Assembly (NCBI GenBank): GCA_018806915.1
Contig: JAGKQI010000033.1
Span: forward strand, 806,001-870,000
Origin: Phytophthora colocasiae
Lineage: Eukaryota > Oomycota > Peronosporomycetes > Peronosporales > Peronosporaceae
Direction of reading: 5' to 3'
Length of the DNA stretch: 64,000 bases
The notes under the pieces are model-generated. The model made no database searches and was not told the DNA's origin. It saw nothing but the letters and a program-made list of their open reading frames with translations. Of the stretch, positions 1 to 13,157 are shown piece after piece (positions within the stretch are counted from its first letter, which is position 1; the number at the start of each line of letters is the position of its first letter). Position numbers and translations under genes: made by a program.

Positions 1-3000
1 AGTCTCCAGCCTAGCAGGTGGAAGTCGATGGTGAAGCAACTCTACGAGGAGCGTTGTCTGCTTACCTTAGTTGACCGTGTGAGTGGAATAGACATGCTGG
101 CAAAGGTGGTCTTGATCACAGCTCTGGTGTTGAAGCGGGCACATACAGCAGGCTTCTCCGACTTGCACAAGCAAGTGCAAGCAGATCGACAGTGTCACAA
201 AATTTTAAATTCGATGATGCAGGTGTTTGAATCCCGACAACGTGCAATCTGTGCTGAAGAGCTCACGGCATCTTCTCTAGAAGCTCTTAGACAACATGAT
301 CAAGACCTAGCGGATGCTGTTGCAAAGCTGTGCATGGCAGGGAGCGAAACTCTCCCTCCGAGAAGCAATGTTTACCAGAACAAGGCTTTTAAGCTGGTGC
401 TGGATTCTACACCACCTGGTGGCGGACGATCATTGTTTAATCCCGAGGCATTTGGACTTCTTTCAGATATTCTTGCATATCTGCGCCGCGCGACGAAGGC
501 TGAGAGGGAGAGACTAAAGGAGGACACTCAATTGTGCGATGTGTTGGCTAAAGACAACGAACGCCTTGAGTGTCGTTATCTCGAGAAACTCTGTCAAATT
601 ATTGTCACGAACCCGTTTGACTATGAATTTGTGAGCGTAAGTACTGGATCTAAACGTGGGTATGTGTGCTGTTTGTAGTACTAACTCTGAAAAGTTAACT
701 TGTCTGACTGTCATAGAAATCCAATTTGATTACGCGGGCGATCGAGCAGCTTGACGACTACTCAGAAATGGCCCAGCATACAATTTTATCAGTACTCTCT
801 GGAATTGCGATTGAAGCAAAGGTGATTCCGTATGCCGAACTTACGTTCATCAATGCATTCATTCAGAAGGTCAGTATGATATGATGCCTGGCTGTGCGAT
901 GTAGTAACCATCATTAACCTAGTTTCACGTGGTCAGGATACATTCCAACGGCATTCGATCCATGCTATTCTCGCATTCATCGCCAATTTGCTTCGGTTCG
1001 ACGAAGTATATCACGAAGTGTTGCGCTCTGTCGGCCTAGTGAGTACTGTTGTTGGTCTGTTTCTTGACCAAACAAATGCTGTTTGCTCTGGAGCAGGATC
1101 AACTCAGATTAGAGTGGAGTACCCGACAAGCGCGACAAAGGCTGATGGATCTAATACTGGTCGGATTAGTGCTGATGAAAAGATTATTATCTCGTTACTG
1201 GCGTCCCATTGTCATCAAAGAGCACGGCGGCGTAGCCAGTGTCGTGATGCAACGAGTCAAGCGGATTATCTTGTTCTCATCGATATAATGAAGTTATTGG
1301 CTGACGGTGCCAGTCACCTAGCCAAGGATGAAAAGTATTTCGAAAGAACACTGTGCGGATTGCCGATGCTCGAGAGCGTTTGCACTCTTATTGGGAATAC
1401 CAGTTTTCAAGTGGAAGGTCTTGCATTATGGGTATCTATTATCCGGTTCTCGTTGACACTGCAGCGCGAAAGCACAGCCCTCCATAATGTGGTCAACTGT
1501 CTTTTACAAGCTGTTCGCTATGTAACGTTGGCAGTCTACTTTCCAGATGATGGTGACGTCACGCTAGCGTTTCCTGGAAGTGTGGCTGCGTTACAAGAAG
1601 TTCTCACTTTTATTAAATCCCTGCTACACCCGAAGTCAGCGTTGACGTCACCCGCGAATTTGTATGGAGATCGTATCATTTGCATCGAGGGGCCGACGAG
1701 AGATCGCGTTCTCAGTGCTTTGGTTGATTGCGATTTAATTTTGTCGCTTTTGGGTATTTTGCACTCGGTGGTGAAAAAGTGGGAGTTGAATGAAGATCCT
1801 AATACGAGTGCTGATGGTGCTACGTCTTGTTCTGCGATGATGCTGACGTTGCAGTCCATTTATTCTATTGTCGCCACGAATTCAGAAGCTGAGCAATCCT
1901 TCTGCAGGTGAGCGGATTGAAGTATTAACTCGCGTATTTTTTCTTACTTTCGTTTATCGTAACTGACTTGTGGCGCCATACTTTGCTAGCTTGATTTCAT
2001 TTGGAGAATTCGGTGACTTGATATGCAACTTGCTGACGAGCTTCATCAAATCCAGACCTGCGTCTCCTGAAGCGAAAGATATACGAGGGGTAGCATCACT
2101 CATCCAATTTTGCGTGTGGTATTGCGTTGGGTTTTCCGTGGATGATTATGACATGACTTGCTTTCACGAGAGCTATTCTTTTATGGATAGGCAAAAGGAA
2201 GAAGATTGCTACTCACTTGAATTGCGCTACCCCCAGTTGTTTGCTGTTGCAATTCAGGTTTTGAGTTTATACGCAGAGGATATCGATACTGAGGCTACTC
2301 ATCAGTTCCTGATTACTTTCCTCCGTATTTCGAACTGGTACGTAGCATTTTACGTTGTAAAATAATTTCCCCTCACACATGTATTTGTTTTGTAGCCGTA
2401 ATAACTTCGATTGCCTCGCAACAACGAATGTGCTGGAAGTCCTATTCCGATCTCTTACAGCAGGCGGTCGGAAGTTTAGAGAATTGCACAAGGGAGGAAG
2501 GGGCAGTCTCTCACAGGCTCTGTTGTGGGAAAGCAATGTTTTCCACAAAACTGCTGTCTCCATCGTAGAAAGTGTTGCACTTGCTGGTGTTTCTCCAACA
2601 GCTGCAGATTACTTGATTAAACTGTTGCTGAGCTTATGCCGAGAGAGATCGAGGAAGACGAAACAGTTAAGTATGGTGGAGCATTCTTCGCACTCACGCT
2701 CGATTACAGCACCCACAGTCGACTCAAACGTTCCTGTTGGAATTGCTGCAGAGGAATCTACAAGTCCCGTTACACCCTTGATGCGGTTATTGGTACAATT
2801 AACTTCGGCAACATTTGAACGGACTAAGGGAGCTCCTGGCGTTGAGTTTGATGTGACAAGGGATGGATATGGGTGTTTACAAATCCCTGACATTAATGCC
2901 CGGTCGACTTCTCCTGCCGAGCCTGCTACAACTACGCCATCTCTGGCAGCCTTTTCCCACAGTTCTAAAGTGTGGCCTCCACCAGATGGATACTCAGTGA

Positions 3001-6000
3001 TGGTTTGGCTTCGAGTGGAATCGTTTGAACGGAAGGAGGAGCGCGAAAAACTGTATCGTGAGTGTTTTTTATCGAACACATGCATCCATTGCCGAGGCAA
3101 AATCCAGGACGAGTACGTGTTGAAATGCTCTCATCGTGCATGCAGGGGCTGTATTGAAGCGCTTCTCAACAGTGGCGGGGAGTGTGTAGTGTGCAATCCC
3201 CCGATGCTCTATCTTTTCAGATTTCGATCAGGTGATGGAAAATCTGTCAGTGAAGCGTTTCTGAAGGGAGGAAAGCTGTATATGCGGACGAGCTCCAACC
3301 GTGCGTCTGTTTACCAGTTCACACATACTCCAATCAAGGCACAGGAGTGGTATCATGTTGCCTTTACTCATGCAAGGCAGCGGTTCCAGTCCAGCATGGT
3401 TTCTTGCTACTTAAATGGGATTCTGCAGGAGAACGTGAAAATCTCGTACCCTTCTAGCATTACTGGAAGTCAACCACTTAGTGGTTTGTTGGGTATTCCA
3501 TCCCAAGCCCGCCGTTTGTCCAGCGCGAAGTGGATACTGGGGCCATTCTATCTGCTGGACCTGCCGATCTCGCCGCCAATAGTGAATGCGGTATTCTCAG
3601 CAGGGCCATCTTATGATCGACTCTTCTGTGGAGCTACTGGAAATAATGAGATCGGTGTTACGTTTGATCATCTGAGCATCCCAAATATGGTTATGCTCGA
3701 TTCTTTCATGTGGGATCCTGTTCGCTCACTAATTGATTCTGTCGATGTTGAACGTGGGGGCCACAGTAAGCTGCTGCGTCGAAGTCTCTCCCTCGCTTCT
3801 GCTGCATCGAGTACGGCAGCAGCAATCGTCCAAGATATCAAGTCAAGCGCGAATGTTTTTGCCCGCATTCCGAGTGCAGCGCCATCGATCCACGTCCCAA
3901 TTTCATCTGACCGTATTGTAGTGGCATACTCGGCACGAAATGGAGTGACAAAAGAGCTATCAATGATCCCGTGCAGTAAACTTGACGGACGACCAAGTGG
4001 GCATCTCATGGGCGGAACTTGGTTGTGTGAAGCGGTGACAATGGCAAATGCGATGTTCGATATTTGCTGCTCAGGATGCCAAATTGCGTATGGACTGCTT
4101 GCTGAGGCTGCCACCATAGTCGAGGTGGAATTGTCTCTTGACTTACTATGGCTATGCATGCACAGTAACCCTCGTAACTTGGCTGCAATGGAAAGTGATC
4201 AAGGGTATGGCGTTGTGAATTACTTACTGCATGAAAAGTCATCACTATTAAGTGCTAAATGCCTGCAGACGCTATTCCGGATCGTCGGTGTGGATTTAAC
4301 TTGCGAGGGCCAAACAGAAGTTATCACTCATCATTCCCGAGATAGTGCGATTCGAAACGTGCAAGCACTTCAGTACTTTATTCTGGATTACTCACTCTGG
4401 CAGAAAGTGCCTGGAACGGATACGGCCAAGTTGCTTTTCTCAACCTTGTATTCGTGTTTAGCCGCTGATGATGAGGCGATTCGAGAGCGAAACAGAGCAC
4501 AACTGCAATCAATGAGCTTTACTCGACAGCTATTGTACGTGCTACTGGATCCAACCGTCACGAACGGACTTCTACAAGTGGTGGTAGATGTGATATTGGT
4601 ATGCTTGACTAGCCCGAGTCGTGATACTGTTGTGGAATCCAATTTTTCCGATGTTACCAGTTTTCTGGCTGCAACGCTATCTCCACGTTTTGGTCAGTAC
4701 AAGGGCGAAGCTATCGAGGAAGAAATCACGTCGAATAAGGTACTGGACTTGACCGATGACGTCGACGGCGGTGAAAAGCCTGATAGTAGTGTTGAATTCG
4801 TGAAAAAGCGCTCGCTTGCGAGTCCTACAGGTCGGCTGTGTCTTAGTCCTCGAGCATTTCAAGCTATGGAAAAAGATTCTTGGGATCTGCAGCGTGAACC
4901 AGAACTTCCAGAAGCAAATTTGGACTCAACAAAAGTGGAAAATGTGCGCTTGATCTCCCGCCAGGCCAAGCTTCAGGAACTTTTGTTGGATGCACTGGTG
5001 AAAGCAGTGCAAAAACTTGATGTCAAAGAAAACAGAGACTTCGGGGACGATCCGGATACGTTGGATATAAATTCAACGGGAGCTAAAGTTACTGGTCCAA
5101 CCAGTAATTCGTCCGGGAGTGGGGCTGCACGAATGCAACTTCCAACTTCCTTTCGCCTTACGAGCTTCCGTAAATTTCTGGGGATGCGCTGGATTGAGTA
5201 CTTCTTATTCCCTGGTGATGGGACGGAGTTTTCGATTGGTATTACACCGTCTACCGTAATTGCGGCATTAAGGCTGCTGTGTGCTCTACTTGGGAACTCA
5301 CGCTACGAAGCTGTCTTTAAGAAAGAGGGTTACTATCGCTTGCTAGCTCAGGGATTGCCCTGCAACCACACCATTTTCCGTCATGTCGCCGTGGATCAAC
5401 ATGGGGTGCGATTTCCATTCCAAAAGATGTGGTATGCTCTTTTTGGTGGACTTTTGGGAGCACCCGTGGATGGTGTGCCTAATGAAATACGTCTTGAAGT
5501 CGAGTACCTCAGCAAAGACTTTGAAGTCAACATACAGCGAGATCGCGTTGTGAACTCGAACTTCTTAAATGTGATTATGGTTTTGCTTCGCCGTCACTAC
5601 AACGATCCCGTAGCTATGGTGAGCACTGTTGGGGATTCATCGACACAAGATCACTCGACATCGCAAAATAATGGAATTGGTGGAGACAAAAAGGGGGAAA
5701 AGGAAGATTTCTCTTCAGCGTTATATCCCGCGAGCGAACAAGCTGACATCTATCAGATTGAAGTTCTTGACTTTCTTCATCATATCTTCGAGAAGATGCC
5801 TAGTTTGCACGCTTTGATTGTCTCCGGAAACGAGAAAATGCGGCAGGAGTTCATGGAAGAGCTAACGCGATTGATCTGCGCAGCTGCAAGGGCTTACTTG
5901 GTTGAGAAGTACCCTCACTCGCTAGATCATGTAGTGAAACTGCTGGCGGACAAGCAAGTTCTTCTGACTGATTATAACATTGCCGTCGGCCGGGCAGAGC

Positions 6001-9000
6001 TGGCAGAAGAAGCAGCTGCAGTGGATCCAAGTGGAAGCGACCCATTCTTGCATAATTCTGTTGCGGCGGGCGGCTTGCGGCTGCTAATCTCGATATTGAT
6101 GAAACTTCTGCTTGACGCTCCAAATGGCAATGACTTCATCGAAGAGTATATCAATGGTACAGCAAATTCGGCAGTTGTCCTCCCCCCTCTACACAGTGGA
6201 CTTCTTTTACGTTTCCAGAGTCTTGTGGTAATGGGCCTTCTGGACCATATCCGAGCAAAATTTGAGGATGGCGATATTTTGGCGAAGCACAAATACTTTG
6301 GGTCAAGTTTGCGTGAGTTTGTAAAATTTGCCGTTGGGAAAATGCACAGCTGGCAGCGCCCTCAGCACGGTGATGGGTGTCCAGCACCTTTTGCTTGTTG
6401 TGGGCAAGCACATTTTATTGGTGGTCCTTCTCGGTTATTGGATATGGTCCTGTATATTTTGGCTGAGACGAATCTTGGACCCAATGGTGCAACATCTTCG
6501 TCATCATCACCCCCTTCATCATTTGGCGAGATGTTATCTGATAGATTAAGCAAAGGTAAGAAACGAAAACCTTTCCGGCAACTGATAGGCCGAATTACCC
6601 GCTCCGCAGAACTGGAAAATTTGTTGTCTGAGCTGTATTCGGCATTAAATGCTGTGATTCTGCACGTCTTACACGGCCGTGGTGCAGAGGTTGAAGACGA
6701 AGAGCTGGAAGGTATGCTTCAGCAGATCCACATCCACCGGGAAATTGTGTTCGACCCACAAAACAGCCAAAACAAATCGTTTCTTGGTTGTTTGTGCAGA
6801 TATCTGCTCCAGTTGTTGGGTGACTCAAGTGTATGTCCACTTCAGGAAGCAGCAGTACATCTCTGGATTGATCTTGCTCTTTTTCAACGAAGTTTTGTGG
6901 ATGAATTGCTGACAGTCGAAATTCGGAAAAGTGGGGCTCCTCCCTATTCCGTAAACTTGATGAAGAACGGCTTTGATGAACTTTTGGAATGTGCTGCCCT
7001 ATCGGATGCCCAAGAAGAGGGACTGATAGTGAAGTCGGCATCCTTTGCCAAGTTCTCCAAGTGGCTGGAAGTTGTTGGGCCTCCGCTGAAGGAATTAGTA
7101 AACAATCTGGATCGTATCTTTATAAAATCTACGATGGAGGCAAAGGAAGATGTGCATGATTTATGGACAGCTTATCACAAGAAAGCGGCGCATCGGAAAA
7201 GCAAATACGAGAAACAGTTCAACGCACGGTATAGCTGGCTTGTATCGATGGAGAATCAGTATGTGGAGTCGCTTCTGCGCTCTCAACAATGTGAATTTCG
7301 TCGCCAGCTTAAGTGGCAGCAAGATCGAGTGGATCGCCAGAAGTTTGTGGCGCGTCAGTGGGGACGTTTACAGCTGGATTTCCGGCGAAATGTGCTGGGG
7401 GTCTCGAAAGATAGAGATAACGAGCAACAACAGCCTGGTATCTCTGGAAATCAGATATTATTACGCCAAGTTGCGCGCCAAAGCATATATGAAGTTGATT
7501 CTTCATCACGACAGACCAATTCCTGGCGGCTAGACTTCACGGAAGGCCCATATCGTATGCGCAAAAGACTCTCCCGAATTATTCGGCCTTTGAAATCCCC
7601 AAAACAATTCCGAGAGCAACAGTCTTCGCCTCCGCGTTTGTGTAATGCTCACGATAAACCGATAGGAAGGCTATCAAGAAAAAGTGGGGGGTACAAATTC
7701 CATCGTCGTTATTCAGAGTCAGATATCGATTTTCAGAAGCCTCATGACACAAGTTTCAGGGTGGCAGGCGAACAGAGCATTACTCGGAAACAATCTCATG
7801 AAAGTGTGACTGGAAACACCCATCGGCCGGTCACAAAGAAATCGCTTGCTACTCGTTCTTCATCGTCTGCTGTGTTGAGTTCCAGAGAGAGGCTACGCAA
7901 AGGGTCATTCGAGACCTTGTTTACGAAGTACGCGAAGAACGATAGGCATCAATCTTGGCGCGAGAGTTTCCGCTTTAATCGACTTTCTGCACGTCAAGAA
8001 AGTATCACTGAACATGAAGATACAGTTGATGATGAAGAGAAAGCAAGTACTATGCATGGTGTCGAGAGCTCGGTCATTTCTGAAAGCGCTGCTACCACAG
8101 CAAGTATGATGAGCGAAGAAAGCGTTGACGAGAAACTACGGCCGCTTTTGATGCCAGGGGACGAGATCACGCAGATTTACGACTGCTTGCGTATTGACGG
8201 TGTGGATTCCTGTCCGGGGGTCTTCCTGCTGTGCAACGATCATGTGTACATAGTTGACAATTACCAACGACAAACCGAGCAACCTGTATCTCCTTCGAAC
8301 GATATTGAGATTGAGCATAACGCACATATTCGAGTGAAGGAGGTTCCTCAAGACGCCTCTACCCTGCTGGAACGGCGTCTAAGCTGGCGTCTCCAGGAAT
8401 CTCCGCACCATTCACAGCCAATTTCAAGACCACGAGATTCTCATCAGTGCCGGTTTTGGGCTTACGAGGATATCACAGAGCTTCACAAGCGAAGATATCA
8501 GCTTCGTCACGTTGCCCTCGAGCTTTTTGCCAACGATGGTAGAAACTATTTGGTACGTTTGCCACGTTGAGAGATGTCGCTGTATAAATACTAAATGTTG
8601 TGCTGCAGGTTACTCTGGAGTCTTTGGAGCAGCGTGAGCTTGTCTTTCACGCTCTGCTAAGCAGGTGTCCTAATGTCCAGGGAGCAGCCAGTGGCCTTGA
8701 TGGTGTTTCGGGTGGAGGTGACTTATACTCGCAGTTACGCAAACTATTACGGAATAGTATGACAGAGCGCTGGGTCCAAGGTGATATATCCAACTTTGCT
8801 TACCTCATGCACCTGAATACGCTAGCTGGACGGTCGTATAATGATCTCACGCAGTACCCCGTATTTCCATGGGTCTTGGCCGATTACGACTCCGAAATAT
8901 TGGATTTAAGTGACCCAAGTGTGTATCGAGATCTCACGAAACCCATGGGTGCTCTTCAGCGCGAAGAGGAGTTTCGAGCGCGCTATGACGGTTTGATGGA

Positions 9001-11128
9001 GTCACTTGGGGCTGTAGATGACGATGAGGGTGATCATCCGTTAAATTCCCGGCCATTCCACTACGGGACGCACTATTCGTCGGCAGCCATTACGTTACAC
9101 TATCTGATGCGTCTCGAGCCGTTCACTTCGCATTTCCGGCGGCTTCACGGCGGGAAATTCGATCACGCCGATAGATTGTTCACAAGTATTGTTGGTGCTT
9201 GGAAAAGCGCTGCCGGCTTTGAAGGAGCTCAGAACGGCACTCAAGACGTGAAAGAGCTTATCCCCGAGTTCTTTTACTTACCAGAATTCCTTGAAAATGT
9301 GAACGAATGCGCTTTCGGAACAAGCCAGACAGGAGTCGTTGTGAATGATGTGGAGCTTCCCCCTTGGGCCAATGGGTCTCCCACTGAGTTCGTACGGCTA
9401 AATCGTGCAGCACTCGAGAGTCCGTTTGTATCTGCGAACTTGCACAATTGGATCAATTTAATATTTGGATTCAAGCAGCAAGGCTCAGCAGCAGTGGAGG
9501 CCTGTAATGTCTTCTACCATCTCACTTACGAAGGATCTGTGGATTTAGATGCGATCACGGACGCTTCAACCAAGCGGGCTATACTGGATCAAATCACGGA
9601 GTTCGGACAAACTCCATCGCAACTGTTCCGAACGCCACATCCACCACGTGCAGTCTCAGCGTCGTCAAATAGTAATGTTTCGTCAAACAGCTCATTTTTC
9701 GGTGGTTCACTGGGTGGAGTCAGCAGTGGTGAGCACGGCGGAAGTGGCGGTAGGGTGGTTAGTTCCCCGGCCACTTCCCGTGCTGCCCTTGCGAGCTCTT
9801 TTCTGGAAGGTGGTGAGATTATTACGCGGATGCAAACGATGCTGTCTAGCGGCCCAATACTTAGTAGTACGTTCGTAGAAACAACACCTTCCCCAGTTCT
9901 TGAGAACTCGGCACTGCTGCAGCAGGAACCGCGACGACATGTCTCTGTTAATCCACTTCTAGCTTTCTACCGGCGCGGACAGCAGAACTTGAATTCTACT
10001 GGAAATACGAGTATCCAGCACATTGCATGGACAAGTGGTGGGGTTGGACGCGAAGAAAAGGTGGTTGCTGTTGGCGTGAAGTGTCTGTTGATTCCACCGC
10101 GCAACAACGAATATCTGGCTTGGGGGTTTCAAGATCGCTCGGTGAAGGTTGTTTCCGCCGGTCCCACAGAGGTCGGTGGTCATGGCAGCGAGTCTAAAGT
10201 AATTGCATGTTTGGAGCTGGATGTGGAGATCGACGTGGCTGCAATCACCACTGATGGTCGTATCGTGATCACCAGTTGCCCCGGTTTGCCTGTGATGCGT
10301 ATGTGGCGCTTCAACTCGTCACGTCGCTCTCTGGCTGCTTCACTCGCAGCGTCCTCGTCAGTCTCGGCCTCTTCATCATCAGCTGCAGCAGTAGCGTCGT
10401 CACTGGCAGCCGCGTCGAACCTGAGCGCACCCCACCGGCGCCGTACGTACACCGCGATGCCATCCAGCACAAGGTCGCTTACGTTGATGGGGTCCGTAGC
10501 CACACCAACACACCAGCAACGCATTACAGCACTGCAGGCAAGTCGTGCGCATAGCGTTCTTATAAGCGGCTGTGCCGGTGGAGTTGCTGTGCTTTGGGAC
10601 TTAAACCGCCGTCGATTCATTCGTCAACTCCCGTCGATAAGTGGTCCCAATGAAAACTTGCACGGGATCACCGCAGTATGCATTAACGAGGTGACAGGTG
10701 ACATCGTCGTGGCAGCCGGCTCGACGTTTGGCGTGTACAACATCAACGGCGCACTCCGCGTACGCTTGGATGACAGTGTGGTGGTGTTCCAGGATCCGTC
10801 TGCTCTCTCTCCGGTCTCCATCACGTCGCTGGCTGTGAATCGTGGCGAGGCGTGTGAATGGGGTGCCGAGAAGCACGTCGTTACTGGCCATGCCGACGGT
10901 ACATTATGTGTCTGGGCGTACTCTCAAGCAGGTTCAAGTGAACGCAGCAGACGGAAGGACGAATGGATCATCGAGCTTCAAGGTCGACACAAGGTGACGC
11001 CAAACAGCGCCATCACTGCCGTCTGCGTTACGCCAGACAAGCGCAAACTCTTCACAGGCACTCAAGACGGCCAGCTCTCTGTATGGACAGCATCAATCTC
11101 CAATTCCTCGCCAACTGGCCGCCAGTAG
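1..11128 (+). CDS. Giant BEACH-domain protein (ConA-like lectin with inserted RING, PH-BEACH, BEACH, WD40), 5' partial
   Basis: Large scaffold of the WDFY/LRBA class, known for membrane trafficking and selective autophagy. The frame is open to base 1, so the N-terminus lies outside the window. Predicted introns are 637-716, 870-936, 1908-1989, 2338-2395 and 8553-8608; all keep frame. An N-terminal helical (ARM-like) region is followed by a concanavalin-like domain (about 2960-3600) that contains a C3HC4 cysteine cluster at 3081-3195. A long helical middle follows (to about 7300), then a basic low-complexity stretch (7550-8000), PH-BEACH (about 8130-8640), BEACH (from about 8750, with the typical [31 protein letters not shown] core, about 8790-8870) and WD40 repeats (about 10050-11100). 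The end '[10 protein letters not shown]' is a WD blade, and there is no C-terminal FYVE, unlike human WDFY3. The domain class is certain; the orthologue is not. Confidence 0.9.
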
Positions 11129-11294
11129 ATAGATCCCAGTGGTAATGCACATCAAGAGCAGCTCCACAAGAAAAATACATGCACGGTTTGTGTGCGATTT
11201 GGTCTCCGATAATAATGCGCAAACAGGTCAAAACGGCGCGGCCGGTGCTGTGTCATTCCCGATCCTGCCGTTCGCCGCGCACGTGACGTTTACG

Positions 11295-12911
11295 ATGCTG
11301 CGCCGTTCGATGTTCGCGCGCGCTGGCGCCGCTGTGCGTTGTTTGTCAACGCAACCACCAAACTACCGTCGCATGATCCTCGAGTCGTGCGTGTACGACG
11401 TGGCCGAGCAGACGCCGCTGCAGGAGGCGCCAGCGTTATCGCACGCACTGCAGAACCGCGTGTTGCTCAAGCGCGAGGACCTGCAGCCCGTGTTCAGCTT
11501 CAAAATTCGTGGAGCGTACAACAAGATGGCCAGTCTGACAGACGAGGAGAAGGCGGCCGGATGCGTGTGCTGCTCGGCCGGCAACCACGCACAGGGCGTG
11601 GCGCTGTCTGCCCGAAAACTGGGCGTACGCGCCAAGATCGTCATGCCTCTGGCCACGCCCGACATTAAAGTGAACGCCGTACGCCACCATGGTGGAGACT
11701 TCGTAGACATTGTACTTCATGGAAAAACGTTCGATGATGCGGCCGCCGAGGCGCGTAGACTAGTGGAGGAGGAGAAACTTACCATGATCCTGCCGTTCGA
11801 CGACCCGTACGTCATCGCCGGACAGGGAACCATCGGTATGGAGATTTTGCAGCAGACCAGTGGCTCTGGAGAGAAGTTAGACGCCATCTTCGTCGCATCG
11901 GGAGGAGGAGGCATGCTGGCCGGCATTGCTGCTTGGGTCAAGCAGATCCGGCCCAGTGTCAAGGTTATTGGCGTGGAGGCAGCAGATGCCGCCGGCATGA
12001 CGGCATCACTCGAGGCGGGACACGTGGTTGAACTAGACCATGTCGGCTTGTTCGCGGACGGCGCGGCCGTCAAGAAAATTGGAACCGAGACGTTCCGTGT
12101 GTGCGCTGACACTGTGGACGAGATGGTGACAGTATCCACGGACGAGATCTGCGCGGCTATCAAGGCCGGTTTCAACGACACCCGTGCGATTCTCGAGCCG
12201 GCAGGTGTTTTGTCCATTGCTGGTATGACGCAGTACGCCAAGACACGTGGACTCTCGGGCTGCCAGTTTGTTGCAGTGATTTCCGGTGCCAACATCGATT
12301 TCGCCCGCCTGCGTTTCGTGTCGGAGCGCGCTGACTCGCACGAGCGACTTTTAGCCGTGGAGATTGATGAGAACCCGGGAGCTTTCCTGCGTCTCAACCG
12401 TCGATTAGATGCTGTGGGTGTTCGCATCACCGAGTTCAGCTACCGGTACGCTGACGCACAGAAGGCACGTATCCATTTGTCCTTCCACTCGCCCAGTGCC
12501 GAACATGCAGCCGCTGCTATTCGTGAGCTACAGGAAGAAGAGTCTCCGTTGGGGTTTGCACGCGGTGGAGCTTACCAGGTACTAGATCTGTCCGAGAATG
12601 AACTGGCCAAGGTTCACACGAGATACCTGGCTGGTGGCAGGGCACGTGGTGACGTACAAAACGAACGGCTTTACCGCTTTGAGTTCCCTGATCGCCCGCG
12701 TGCGTTGGCGACGTTCTTGGAGGCAGTACAGAGCTCGTGGAACATCAGTCTATTCCACTACCGTAACCACGGCGCAGACGTCGGTCGGGTACTAGTGGGC
12801 TTTCAAGTTCCTGATGAGGATCATGAGCACTTCCAGAGCTTCCTCAACCAGTTGGCCTATGTCTTCCATGAGGAAACAGACAACCAAATGTACCAGGAGT
12901 TCATGCTTTGA
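11295..12911 (+). CDS. Threonine deaminase (threonine ammonia-lyase), mitochondrial
   Basis: PLP enzyme that converts L-threonine to 2-oxobutanoate, the first step of isoleucine synthesis; EC 4.3.1.19. It is a single exon of 538 codons. I chose the ATG at 11295 because it begins a mitochondrial-type presequence (MLRRSMFARAGAAVRCLST); the frame is open further upstream but without homology. The PLP lysine lies in the motif FKIRGAYNK (about residue 73). The phosphate-binding glycine loop SGGGGMLAG is present. The C-terminal part (about residues 350-538) has two ACT-like regulatory modules, as in the biosynthetic, isoleucine-inhibited enzyme and unlike the short catabolic form. GC is higher than in the BEACH gene upstream. 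It is convergent with the eIF4B gene. Confidence 0.93.
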   Translation: MLRRSMFARAGAAVRCLSTQPPNYRRMILESCVYDVAEQTPLQEAPALSHALQNRVLLKREDLQPVFSFKIRGAYNKMASLTDEEKAAGCVCCSAGNHAQGVALSARKLGVRAKIVMPLATPDIKVNAVRHHGGDFVDIVLHGKTFDDAAAEARRLVEEEKLTMILPFDDPYVIAGQGTIGMEILQQTSGSGEKLDAIFVASGGGGMLAGIAAWVKQIRPSVKVIGVEAADAAGMTASLEAGHVVELDHVGLFADGAAVKKIGTETFRVCADTVDEMVTVSTDEICAAIKAGFNDTRAILEPAGVLSIAGMTQYAKTRGLSGCQFVAVISGANIDFARLRFVSERADSHERLLAVEIDENPGAFLRLNRRLDAVGVRITEFSYRYADAQKARIHLSFHSPSAEHAAAAIRELQEEESPLGFARGGAYQVLDLSENELAKVHTRYLAGGRARGDVQNERLYRFEFPDRPRALATFLEAVQSSWNISLFHYRNHGADVGRVLVGFQVPDEDHEHFQSFLNQLAYVFHEETDNQMYQEFML

Positions 12912-13157
12912 GTGAAAAAATGTAAAGCGAATGCATAGAGATCGTTCAAGATGGTTATGAACTGTAGTGTCTTTCATTAGTCAAAGGACAAAATGGCAAC
13001 ACTAAGCTACTGGTATACGCAGCGATCGATAAAACTGACGTAGCTAACTAAGCTGGTAAGTTCTCTGGACTAGGACTACCTGCAGTTGACTAGATGAAAG
13101 AAGAACGCAGCTACTCCACCAGCTAAAGGGAGACAAGCGTTCCACAAACTCAAGTCT
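12912..13157. other. Convergent 3' intergenic spacer
   Basis: 246 bp between the stops of threonine deaminase (+) and eIF4B (-). It must hold both 3' ends. No coding signal or repeat was seen. Confidence 0.6.

Noticed and set aside
10180..10620. Reverse open frame of 146 codons in the WD40 region
   Set aside because: Overlaps the well-supported WD40 exon; no motif of its own.
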